Origin: Amphiduros pacificus
Taxonomy: Eukaryota; Annelida; Polychaeta; Phyllodocida; Hesionidae
DNA: 64,000 nt
Direction: 5' to 3'
NCBI GenBank assembly: GCA_949316495.1
Contig: OX439000.1
Location: 10,914,501 to 10,978,500 of the forward strand
The notes below the pieces were generated by a model. That model was not told the origin of the DNA and searched no databases. It saw nothing but the letters and a program-made list of their open reading frames with translations. Numbering within the stretch: position 1 is the first letter of the stretch; every line of letters starts with the position of its first letter. This document shows positions 21,726-32,371 of this stretch, in pieces. The position numbers and the translations under genes were made by a program.

Positions 21726-22634
21726 TTGACAACACGGTGACCACGTTGGATACGTTGAAAACAAATCAGTGCACACATACACCAGCATATGAACTATAAT
21801 TAACATCTTCTTACATTATTCGCAATTACGGCAGTCATTTTCGGGGCCAAAACGAAGTAAAATCTACAAAATATATATATAACTGTCTTTCTCTTGTTCT
21901 CACGATTTCGGTAAAAATCATTTCTGTAAGTGTATTATTAGCCGAGATATTAATATGAAATCTTTAGAACCATCATTGATATCTTATATCGTTCACAATT
22001 ACGGCAGTCATTTTCCGGCCCAAAACGAAGTAAAATCTACAAAATACATAATATTATATAACTGTCTTTCCCTTGTTCTCACGATTTCAGACATATATAA
22101 ATCATTTCTGTAAGTGTATTATTAGCCGAGATATTAATATGAAATCTTTAGAACCATCATTGATATCTTATATCGTTCACAATTACGGCAGTCATTTTCG
22201 GGGCCAAAACGAAGTAAAATCTACAAAATACATATATAACTGTCTTTCTCTTGTTCTCACGATTTCAGTAAAAATCATTTCTGTAAGTGTATTATTAGCC
22301 GAGATATTAATATGAAATCTTTAGAACCATCATTGATATATTATATCGTTCACAATTGCGGCAGTCATTTTCGGGGCCAAAACGAAGTAAAATCTACAAA
22401 ATACATATACAGTGACCGGCAGCCAAATCCGGACACTTTCATGTTTTTCACTCCCGATTTTCACAAAACCTTTCATAACTGGATAAAAACTGCTCACGTC
22501 AATAGAAGATCGTCAGTCTTGTAGAGTAAACATGATACCCGTTCAATATTTACAGAATTAGGAGGATATTCATGCATTCAGCAAACCGGCAAACTGTCCG
22601 AGTCTCCATTGAGTATTAAGGCAAGAACATGTGA

Positions 22635-22759
22635 GTGCAGTGTTCAGGCTGGCAGATCTCTCAAGTTGGTTCTGGTGGAAGGATCTCAAGAGTCCGAAAG
22701 ACGAGTGAGATCCTTCCACCAGAACCAACGAGAGAGATCTGCCAGCCTGAACACTGCAC
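22635..22759. repeat. 54-bp-arm hairpin
   Basis: Arms 22635-22688 and 22706-22759 are inverted copies with two mismatches and a 17-base loop. A second, shorter palindrome (CTTTATCTCATACTT and its complement) lies just downstream at about 22776-22818. Confidence 0.9.
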
Positions 22760-23564
22760 GAACCTATGTTCTTGACTTTATCTCATACTTAATTCCTAGA
22801 GATAGGTATGAGATAAAGGTTTTGGTTTGATTTCCAATCTATTTAAAGCAAAACAGAGAGGAAAACATTGCAGCATGTGTGGACCTATGTTGTGTGTGTC
22901 AAACAACATAAACAATGCCACGCCCCCTTTTTAATGACGTCACACTCAATGACGTCATTACAACATATAATTTATTATGTTATGACGCCATTGAGAGGTG
23001 GGCATAGTGCCACTCTATATTGTGAGATCCTTCCACCAGAACCAACGTGAGAGATCTGTCAGCCTGAACACTGCACAAACCTATGTTCTTGACTTTATCT
23101 CATACTTAACTCCTGCAGATAGGTATGAGATAAAGTTTTGGTTTGATGACCAATCTATTTAAAGCAAAACTGTATGGAAAATATTGCAGCATGTGTGGAT
23201 CTATGTTGTGTGTGTCAAACAACATAAACAATGCCACGCCCCCTTTTTAATGACGTCACACTCAATGACGTCATTGCAACATATATTTTACTATGTAATG
23301 ACGTCATTGAGAGGTGGGCATTGAGATCCTTCCACCAGAACCAACTTGAGAGATATTTGTCAGCCTGAACACTGCACTGACATGTTCTTTTCTTAAGATC
23401 TGTACTTTTTACAATGTTAACACTGGTCTGGTATATAAACCATCTGCGGTAGATAAATATGAGATAAAGTCAAGAGCATGGGTTCATGCAGTGTTCAGCC
23501 TGACAGATCTCTTTTGTTGATTCTGGTGGAAGGATCTCACTCGTCATTTGGACCAAGGATGATT

Positions 23565-23660
23565 TGCAAAAGTAGTTCGGCACATGGGTGATCTGCGAAA
23601 GTAGTTCGGCAGAGGGGTGATCTGCGAAAGTAGTTCGGCAGAGGGGTGATCTGCAAAAGA
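23565..23660. repeat. 29-bp tandem repeat, about 3.5 copies
   Basis: The unit GATCTGCGAAAGTAGTTCGG plus CAGAGGGGT is repeated with a few changes inside the TA-flanked element. It has no coding meaning. Confidence 0.85.
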
Positions 23661-25319
23661 ATATCTCATAGGTGCAGAACACCCTCTTGAAGCACCAAGT
23701 ATGAGATAAACGGTAATCTTGGTCACGTCACCACTTCTGACGTCATTTGACAGTGACTCAATCATTCGTGCCGTGAAAACAAATAAAAACTTTTAACGTT
23801 TTGGAAGGAATAGGAATTACAAGATGACGTGTGAGGCACTATATTCAGCTCAATTGCAATTAGTACAGCACAGTTTTACTCGATATTTGACCGAGTTAAA
23901 AATGTCCAAGTTTAATCTGCCGGTTTCGGACAGTTGCCGGTCACTGTATAACTGTCTTCCTCTTGTTCTCACGATTTCAGACATATACAAAGCGATTCTG
24001 TACATAAATTATGAGCCGAGATATGAATGTGAAACATTTAAAATAACCATTAACTTCTGAAAAATTCGGAAAAATATTAATCATATGTGAGAAATATCTT
24101 ACTTATAAATGTGAAAATGTCTTCCTTATAAATGTGAAAAATATCTTACTTTTAACTGTGATAAATATCTTACTTATGTGATAAAACTGATCTGTCAATA
24201 AGATATTTTTTCGCAAAATATTGTCAACTGGGAAGACATCAAAGACTGCATGGGCTGAGTTGTGGAAACAATTTGGCCTTACATCACAAGGACTGTGAAG
24301 GTGGCTTTAGGGGTGGCTTCAACAGATTCTGTATTGGGGTGGCTTCAAAAATTGTATACATGTTTGCAATTTGTCTTTGGGTTGGCTTCTGGAACTATCC
24401 CAACATTCAATGTATCTTAGGGGTGGCTTCACCACTGAACACAAAGGGCATTTTGTGCCCTTTGATCTTAACCATAGTAGGGCTAACAACCGTCAATTTC
24501 GCCCATTTTGGTCTTTATCAGTCACTATATTAACCAACAAAATATGGTCAGTAAATTATATGAGTGCTATAGTGGGGTATACCCACCCTTAACAATTGAC
24601 ATTAATCAGTGATGATGAAGATTTACAAGTCAAAGTCACAACTTTGTGCATACAATCTTAGCCTTCACACACTGAACTTTCTTCTCTGCCAAAAGGTGAA
24701 AAATAATATTTAATAACTTTGTTATATTAATGTTAATCATAGTAGAAAAGGCGAGGATCGCAAGAAAGAGCTTGACGACGATCACAGTCCCAACTAAATT
24801 AATGTTAATCATAGTTTCAAATATTTCACATTAATATTTCTGCTAATAATACACGTACAGAATCAACTTGTATATGTCTGAAATCGTGAGATCAAGAGGA
24901 AGACAGTGGTGTATGCTTTAGGTGGATTTTACTTTGTTTTGGCTCCGAAAATGACTGCCGTATTTGCACATGATATAATAATATGTCAATAATAGTTTTG
25001 AAGAATTATTTTTTTCAAACATAGAAAGAATAATGACTTTTTACAGAAAACAATAGTGACATATTCATATTGGGCTTCTATTTGAGCGGTCTGCACATCA
25101 GAAAATACAGAATTGAACTGTTTTTTTATGCACACAAAGAATATTTAAAAAAGATAATGACTTTAAAGATGAAATCTTCAGATTTGGGTTCAATTTGACT
25201 GTATTATATCAATGGCTGTCAGGGATTTGTTTTCAACGGCAATTGGGGTTGCCAGGGCGTGAAAGCCCCGTATGTGTGAAAGTGCCTGTATGACTGCCCC
25301 CTCCTTAAGAAGAATTCTT

Positions 25320-27535
25320 CTCTGAGATATATTAATTTTAATATCATCTTAGGTGCCCAATTTCAATCATTACAGAACATTGTTGCTAACTCAAATATTA
25401 ATATATTCGAGTCTGAGAAAGAAATTGAACTGTTCCCCTGTCAGTTTCGATGGGTACTTGATACATGTGATTACATAAAATCGAACACACTACTATCTGT
25501 ACATGGGGCAAGCAAGCTAAATTGTCAGTTCAATTCTGTTAGACATACACAAATATCTCACCCAAATCATCTTAATTGGGAAAACATATTTATTTTGTCC
25601 CCTCGGGCACATAAACATAGACTATACAACAAATTTGTTGAGAGTCCATGCAATTCATCAAAAATATGCAGTTTCGGCAAAATTGACATAGATGGCGCTG
25701 CATACAATACATGTACACCCAAGCCAGCCCGAGCTAATCGAGCCCATGTTCGTGGTAGGAATGTAAATAATACACATTCCTCTTCTCAGCCAACCACGAA
25801 AAACATACACTCATCACAATGCAAACCTAGCAACCAACTCTTAATTGGTTCATGTAATGTACAGAGCATCTCGGGCAAGGTCCTACTTGTGAAAGACTAC
25901 TCCTCCGAACATAACCTGGATGCCCTGTTTATAACCGAAACATGGTTACAGGATTCTAATGATGAGAGGGTCAGAGATGAACTTGAAAAGGGTTCCCTCA
26001 AATTTCACTCACTCCCTCGCATGGGACGCTCGGGTGGAGGTCTCGGTCTATTACACCGAGTTGAACTTCCCTTTGAAACCAACAGGTTGAACCCACCCAT
26101 TGTAAAGACAATGGAGCTTCTTGAAGCATCCCTACTAATCAAGGGTAAAAAGTTCACCTTTGTAACCATCTACAGACCTGAACTATCAGACAGGAATAGG
26201 TACACCTATTCTGAGTTCTATGATGAGTTCACTCAGCTAGTGGCATACTATGGGTCTTTTAGTCATGAGGTCATCTTCCTTGGTGACTACAATTTTCATG
26301 TCAATAAGCCAACCAAGCCTGATGTCGTAAAGTTCAATGACATTCTATCTACCTTTGACATGAACCAATGGGTACACGAACCAACCCATAAGTTAGGGAA
26401 CACCCTTGATCTAATCATCACCTTCAAGGGGAACAAATATCTTAAGAGCCATCTGGTGGATGAGTATATATCTGATCATAAAATGATTAAGCTATACTTA
26501 GGCATCTCACCCCCTAAAGCCCCTAAAAAATCAATCAAGTACAAGAACTTTAGGGGCTTGGATCTTCAATCCCTAAGGAATGACATCAAATCCCTAACTA
26601 GCACCAACTCATCATGGGAACACTTATCCCTACATGACATGGTAAATTACTATGACAAGGAGCTCACATCACTTATGGACAAACATGCCAAGGTTACGCA
26701 ACGCAAGCCTGTGCCTTGGATGAATGACCAAATAAAGCTTGAAAGATCAAGATATTTCTTGAAAGATCAAGATATTTCTCCAACCTGGTTGACGAAAACA
26801 AGCATGACCCTAAAAAGCTTTTTAGAGTCATAGACACAGTCATGAACAAGAATAAGGACATACCAATGCCCCAATCTGACTGCGAAGTCACTCAAGCTGA
26901 GAAGTTCAACACATTCTTTCTTGAAAAAATAGAGAGAATTCGCCTGGACATTGATAAGGCTCCACCCTGCCACATTTTGTCACCAGGTGACACTGCAAAC
27001 AATAGGAGTGCATCAGATACAGCAAGTCTTGAGAGGTTCACACCCTTAACCACAGGTCTTCCTAAATCCGACACCAGGAAACTACAATACGTCCAAAACT
27101 CTGCAGCACGTGTTGTAGGAAAAATTAGGAAATTTGATCATATTTCAGGAAAACTATGTGAACTTCACTGGCTCCTAGTTCATGTAAGAATTGATTTTAA
27201 AATTCTTCTTCTGACCTGGAAGGCCCTAGATGGTAAGGCTCCGCCTTACTTGCGTGATCTACTCTTCGTTAAACAAGGAGAACGCTGTCTAAGGTCAAAC
27301 GATGGCACCCACTTACAAGTTCCTAAGACCTGGCTGAAGACAGTGGGGGATAGGGCCTTCGCATCTGTTGGCCCTAGACTCTGGAATTCCTTGCCTAGGG
27401 AAATTAGGACTAGTGCCTCAGTCTCCTCGTTTAAAAGTAGACTGAAAACTCATCTCTTCAGGATGCACGTTTATGAACAGACTTGTCTGGTATCAGCGCT
27501 ATACAAATTTTATTATTATTATTATTATTTATTAA
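25320..27535 (+). mobile_element. CR1/L2-like LINE, second copy, RT core deleted
   Basis: Same family as the 11-16 kb element: the endonuclease at 25595-26800 and the RT C-terminus at 27050-27530 are closely similar, and both end in CTGGTATCAGCGC plus ATT repeats (27510-27530). It is 5'-truncated near 25320, beside the inner edge of the foldback arm, and so lacks ORF1 and the chromodomain frame. RT from the fingers to the thumb is deleted at about 27050, a different breakpoint from the first copy. Confidence 0.85.
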
Positions 27536-27540
27536 TATGA
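25595..27540 (+). pseudogene. LINE ORF2: APE endonuclease joined to RT C-terminus
   Basis: The frame at 25595-26833 (open further upstream; 25595 is a TTG) carries LLIGSCNVQSI, FITETWL, FLGDYNFHVN, HKLGNTLDLIIT and YISDHKMI, a complete endonuclease motif set. A local 20-base duplication of CTTGAAAGATCAAGATATTT near 26740-26778 and a frame change near 26834 follow. The next frame, 26842-27540, keeps part of the linker (AEKFNTFFLEKI), then jumps at about 27050 from SLERFTPLT straight to TGLPKSDTRKLQYVQNSAAR and ends with SSFKSRLKTHLFRMH. No palm motifs A-C remain. Confidence 0.85.
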
Positions 27541-28246
27541 GAGAGCGCAATACGTCGTTTGCATCCTTGGGTCATTTTCGAGAACGCCTTGCGAGTCTGA
27601 GGCTCGCCTCCAATGTCTGATTAAGACATGATAAGACGATCTCCATATGTATAAATGGTTGGCCTATTACGTGGCCTCGGATCATGTGGAGACTTATCCA
27701 CATTGGTCATTTTTGCAATTTTCATGATCTTTATACTGTCGTTGATGCTTCAAATAATAATCAGCTTTAATGGTAAAACTCTTGTTAAGGATGGAAAAAG
27801 TACATGAAACTCTGATTTCCCAAAAGCTTTAAGGAAGTATATATTTCTTTGTTTTATTATTTATTATCAAAAACTGCTCAGTATAATGTACTCCAGTCTA
27901 AATACAACAAAACGCATGTCATTTCGAACCATTGTGGCAATATATAACAGCATTTGTGACAGAATGTATAAAGTGCTTTTTGAAAAGGCTGATCATACAA
28001 TATGAGCACAAGTAGTTATTTTAGAAAAATCATCATTTTCAACTATCGAGTCAAATTCTCCAGTTGAGATTATTAACATCATGGCAACACATTATACATT
28101 TGTTAACATGAATGTTAAGGATTGGCATATTCTTTTTTCATAATTTCTTTCACATTTATAATTTTGAGATATATTTTGCAAAGAATCTAAAATGTCAAAA
28201 CATGTCCATTTTCTATCATATTGAACATCCCGATTTGTCAACTGCA
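27541..28246. other. 3' flank of the FMN reductase frame
   Basis: AT-rich and non-coding. On the minus strand a possible AATAAA-type signal corresponds to TTTATT near 27855, some 390 bases beyond the stop. Nothing else was recognised. Confidence 0.3.
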
Positions 28247-28972
28247 TTACAATAGGTGTCCAGTTTTACTCTTCACCTTTTCATTTTCGGCTTGGCTGTC
28301 GTTGTGCCTGGGTTGTGGATACTCCATGCCTGTATTGGGTATTCTCCAAGGGAGCGCTCCTCTCATCTCTCTCATGGTTCTCAGTGCTTCAGCGTACCAA
28401 ACAAGCTGCGCCACGGAAGCCTCCAACCACTTGATGTACTGCTCAGAGGCTGGGATCCCGGCCTCAGTGAGAGCCGACCCAGCATAGGGAATATAAAATG
28501 GAAATGGTACAGTGATACAGTTCAGGTCGCTGAGAATAGTCATCAAGGATGCATGGCATCGCATTCCTCCAGTTGGGCCCATGGAATATGTTGCCAGTTG
28601 CGCGGGCTTGCCGGCAAAAGAGAAAGGACTCATGTAGTCCAGAAGCGTTTTCAAGGGCGACGGCACGCTACCATTGAATTCAGGAGTTACAATGAAAAAA
28701 CTATCTGCATCTTTTATTATTTCATTGACATCTCTCAGCCATGCTGGGGCATTCTTTACATCCTCTCCATACCAATGTAATGGAATTGTTGAAAATACCT
28801 CCATGCGATAATCCTTTGGATCCACTTTATACACTGCATGCTTAGATTTCAGTAAATGTTTTTGTATGAAGTTATAAACTCTGTCCCCCAGTCGATTACC
28901 ACTCATTGATCCCATAATGATAACAATTTTTAAATGTCTTTTTGCAATGCCATTACTGTTAAAATCTTCCAT
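28247..28972 (-). CDS. NADPH-dependent FMN reductase-like protein
   Basis: An uninterrupted 241-codon frame, ATG at 28972 and TAA at 28247. It has the flavodoxin-like fold of the FMN_red (NADPH-dependent FMN/quinone reductase) family. Strand 1 plus the FMN phosphate loop is KIVIIMGSMSGNRLGDRV (residues 15-32). The central FMN-binding segment is TPEFNGSVPSPLKTLLDYMS (96-115). A third flavin-contact loop is TYSMGPTGGMR (128-138). Such enzymes use NADPH to reduce flavin or quinones in the cytosol. The length suits the family (about 180-200 residues) with a 40-residue charged C-terminal tail. There is no signal peptide, membrane segment or intron, and no A-rich tract at the 3' end to show retroposition. 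It is the only credible cellular gene here and lies inside the arms of the foldback element. Physiological substrate unknown. Confidence 0.9.
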   Translation of the reverse strand: MEDFNSNGIAKRHLKIVIIMGSMSGNRLGDRVYNFIQKHLLKSKHAVYKVDPKDYRMEVFSTIPLHWYGEDVKNAPAWLRDVNEIIKDADSFFIVTPEFNGSVPSPLKTLLDYMSPFSFAGKPAQLATYSMGPTGGMRCHASLMTILSDLNCITVPFPFYIPYAGSALTEAGIPASEQYIKWLEASVAQLVWYAEALRTMREMRGALPWRIPNTGMEYPQPRHNDSQAENEKVKSKTGHLL

Positions 28973-30125
28973 GTCGTTTGGTTACAACAAAACAAGTAAG
29001 CCTTCAGTCAGACAACACGCACATTTTATTGAAAAAGTTGTTATATGGTTGCTTGCACATCATATGCTAATGAGGTGACGTATGATTTTTATGTATGTAC
29101 AATTAACTATGAGGAGGGTCTAAGAAAAAGACAAATCGTGTTTAAGGTACATTTAGATTTTTTTCCAGACAAGCGTACATCTTATTTTGTCTCCTGCTTT
29201 ATTGTGCTGTTTGTTTTTTATATCAATTGTATGAGTTCTAACTTATATATCTATACATAACATATCATATTTTTTCACCTACTATCTGATCATCCAATGA
29301 CCTGTAGAGGTTTGACACAAATACATTAAAGGGGAAGGAAAGCTTCACAAATTCACAGCAATTTAAATTTCATCAATATGAACAGGTATATAACATGAAA
29401 AGAAGACTGAGATGATATCGTTTTAGTATTTTACTCTGGTCAAATTTTTTGAACTTGTACTCATCTTTTGCTGGAGGCAGCCATCTTGTCAAAGGTATTA
29501 TAGTAGTAGCAGCCAATCAGAAACAAGTCATAAATTAATTGCAAATTACAAGAAAAATATTGTTAAATAAATCTTAAAATATATGTATCAGTATTATTTA
29601 CTACAGTATAAACTTTTATCTAGGTCATCTTGCCATTTTAAACTGTGGTCAAGAAAGTTGCTGTGCCTTCACACCTGTGACAAAAGCTGGCCATTAAACA
29701 GGTAGAAAATTAATCACACTTGGCTTTTATATGGTACAGGCTTATAAAATGTTAAATTAGTTTTTTGTTTTTTTGAAAAATATAACACACTATAAAAAGT
29801 TATTTAAATCTAAAGTCACAAGCTTTTGTAAATAATACAAAAAAATCAAACATGCTTTTATGGCAGCCATGACACCACCTTCACTGTAGACCGTGCTCTA
29901 ATTGTAGTCGTTTTGAAACTTGTTTCAACCATGATGGAACAACTAATGAAATAACGAAATTGTAGAAGGCCAGATTCTGAATTGTAGACCGGCCATGTGA
30001 GCAGTAAAAAGAAAATGTCAGATTTTACTTAAAATACTTGAAAATACAATAGAGTCTTAGGTGAACTACTGAATGGTTTGAAAACAGCTGCTGACAAGGA
30101 TTAAATGACTTAAGTTGGAAATAGG
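28973..30125. other. 5' flank of the FMN reductase frame and inner foldback spacer
   Basis: No coding region was found. On the minus strand, upstream of the ATG, an AT-rich ATAAAAATC and a CRE-like ACGTCA occur at about 29075-29095 and could be promoter elements; this is weak. The rest is AT-rich and unclassified. Confidence 0.3.
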
Positions 30126-32371
30126 AGGGGGCAGTCATACGGGCACTTTCACACATACGGGGCTTTCACACCCTGGCAACCCCAATTGGCGTTGAAAACA
30201 AATCTCTGTCAGCCATTGAAATAGACCTAATACAGTCAAATTGAACCCAAGTCTGAATATTTCATCTTTAAAGTCATTATCTTTTATATATATTCTTTGT
30301 GTGAAAAAAAAAAACGGTTCAATTTTATCTGTTCAGATGTGCATATCGCTCAAATAGAAGCCCAATATGAAGATTTCATCTTTGTTTTCTGTATAAAGTC
30401 ATTATTCTTAATACTTTCTACGTTTGAAAAAATAATTCTTCAAAACTATAATTGACATATTGTTATATCATGTGCAATTACGGCAATCATTTTCGGGGCC
30501 AAAACAAAGTAAAATCTACCTGAAACATACACCACTGTCTTCCTCTTAATCTCACGATTTCAGACATATAGTCACGTGCACATTGTGACAAAATTGGGGT
30601 CAATGGGTGCAATTTTCATAACAATTCGCAATTACGGCAGTCATTTTCGGGCCAAAAACATAGTAAAATCTACAAAATACAAACATAACTGTCTTCCTCT
30701 TGTTATCACGATTTCAGACATATAAAAATCGATTCTGTACATGAATTATGACCCGAGATATGAATATGAAAGCTCCATATCAAGATTTCACCTTTGTTTC
30801 ATTTGTAAAGTCATTATTCTTTATATTTTCTACGTTTGCAAAAAAACCATTGCAAAAAAACATTTCATCTTTGTTTTCTGTGCAAAGTCATTAATCATTA
30901 TATTTTCTACTACTGTGAAAAACCCAAAATTTCACTGATACCAATAATCAGCATTCACAGTATTGCCATTCAAAGTCCTTGTGATGTAAGGCCAAACCTG
31001 TGATCAAAGGGTTTAATGTAATTTTTTCACAGGTTGGCCCTTAAGGGGGATTCCATACAGCCTTTGAGTCATGTCTTCCCCTTTTTGAAAGAAATGCTTT
31101 CACACGCATAAGATATCTTTCATATGAGTAAGATATTTTCTCCATAATTAAGATATTTTCTCCATAAGTACGATATTTATCCCCGAATAAATACAATATA
31201 TTTCCCATAAGTATGATATTTTTTGCATAAGCACAATATTTTTCACATATGATTCTCGGCTGATACTTAACTACAGTACAAATAAAAAATAAACAAATAA
31301 GTTTTTCTTTTTATTTATTTTAAGGTAAAATGTTTTAAATATTTTTGATGACCATGGAACAAACTCTTGTTTCTGCAATTCTCTTTTACCTGCAACAACA
31401 AATGAAAAAACAATGTAAAAGAAGATCAAAAGAATAGTCTACACATCAAAAGAATAGTCTACCGGTATATAGATTTGACTGCCATAATTGCAAACAATAT
31501 AGGATTATTAAGAAGATGTTTATTATAGTGTTGAATATTATATATTGATATCTCGGCTAATAATACACTTACAGAAATGATTTATATATGTCTGAAATCG
31601 TGAGAACAAGAGGAAGATAGTTATATATGTATCTTGTAGATTTTACTACGTTTTGGCTCTGAAAATGACCGCCGTATTTGCGAACGATATAACAAGGTGT
31701 TTAATATAGTTTTGAAGATCTCGTCGCGATCTGGGCAAAAATGCTTTCACACGCATAAGATATTTTGATATAAGTTTGATATTTTTCACATATGAATACA
31801 ATATTTTTCACATATGAATACAATATTTTTCACATAAGTAGAGCTAACGACTATAGGATTCACCCAATCATAGCATTGGCTGATAATTATGATATTTTTT
31901 CTCATCAGTACAACATTTTTCACATATATGATTCTTGGCTTATATTACACTTACAGAAATGGTTTAAATGTGTCTGCAATTGTGAAAACACGAGGAAAAC
32001 AATATTGTATGCTATGAAAAGATTTTCCTATGTTTTGGCTCTGAACATGAATACTGTAATTGCGAACGATATAGCAAGATGTCAATTATAGTGTTAATTA
32101 AGATTTCATATTAATATCTCGGCTAATAATAAACTTACAGAAATGATTTAAATATGTCTGAAATCATTAGAACACGAGGAAGACTGTTATGTATGTTATG
32201 GGAAGATTTTGATTCATTTTGACTCTGAAAATGACTGCCGTAATTGCAAACAATATAATAAGATATTAATTTCATATGCTGGTGTATGTGTGCACTGATT
32301 TGTTTTCAACGTATCCAAGGTGGTCCCCGTGTTGTCAACCGGAAGTGACGTCAGTTCGCCCTCTCCTATGG
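30126..32371 (-). repeat. Right inverted arm of foldback element
   Basis: 30126-30560 is the inverse of 24840-25306 (GGAGGGGGCAGTCATAC, then ACGGGGCTTTCACACCCTGG). Subrepeats of the 175-bp family lie at about 30590-30770, 31545-31700, 31930-32090 and 32090-32270 with mixed preservation. A TAAGATATTTTC-rich stretch (31100-31260) is the inverse of 24080-24200. The terminal block 32275-32371 includes CCGGAAGTGACGTCA. Confidence 0.75.
32339..32353 (-). promoter_or_regulatory. ETS/CRE-like composite site, right terminus
   Basis: CCGGAAGTGACGTCA, the inverted partner of 21711-21725, lies about 20 bases inside the right end. Both copies are perfect although the surrounding arms have diverged. Confidence 0.5.

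Larger units (their letters stand above)
22410..23946. mobile_element. TA-flanked non-autonomous DNA transposon (Tc1/mariner-like)
   Basis: The ends are CAGTGACCGGCA and its complement, flanked by TA at 22408-22409 and 23947-23948. Removing the insert restores the 175-bp subrepeat seen uninterrupted nearby (ACATA-TA-TAACTGTC), which proves insertion with TA duplication. The 1,537-bp body has no transposase. It contains a long hairpin (22635-22759), repeated blocks of about 300-316 bp starting near 22706, 23022 and 23320 plus an inverted copy near 23459-23545, and 29-bp repeats at 23565-23660. Superfamily is inferred from the TA target. Confidence 0.85.
21687..25306 (+). repeat. Left inverted arm of foldback element
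   Basis: Terminal block, then about 3.3 copies of a 175-bp subrepeat (21820-22409; landmarks TTACGGCAGTCATTTTC, TCTCACGATTTC, TTATTAGCCGAGATATTAAT), then the inserted TA-flanked element, a further partial subrepeat at 23947-24040, and an AAATATCTTACTTAT-rich stretch. The segment 24840-25306 ends in CGTATGACTGCCCCCTCC and is the inverse of 30126-30560. Confidence 0.75.
21687..32371. mobile_element. Large foldback element with about 2.2-kb inverted arms
   Basis: The outer ends are inverted copies: 21687-21790 (CCATAG, GGAGAGGGCGAG, TGACGTCACTTCCGG, TTGAAAACAAATCAGTGC) matches the complement of 32275-32371. Further inward, subrepeats and the blocks around 24080-24300 and 24840-25306 recur inverted at 30960-31260 and 30126-30560. 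After removing the 1.5-kb insertion, the left arm is about 2.1 kb and the right about 2.25 kb. The central 4.8 kb holds a LINE and an FMN reductase frame. No transposase is visible, and no target duplication was identified. Superfamily unknown. Confidence 0.7.

Noticed and set aside
21820-22409. Repeat array as a CRISPR
   Set aside because: The whole 175-bp unit is repeated without unique spacers, in an animal genome, inside an inverted-arm element.
28256-28780. 174-codon plus-strand frame over the FMN reductase
   Set aside because: Antisense overlap of a clearly recognised coding frame; no family resemblance.
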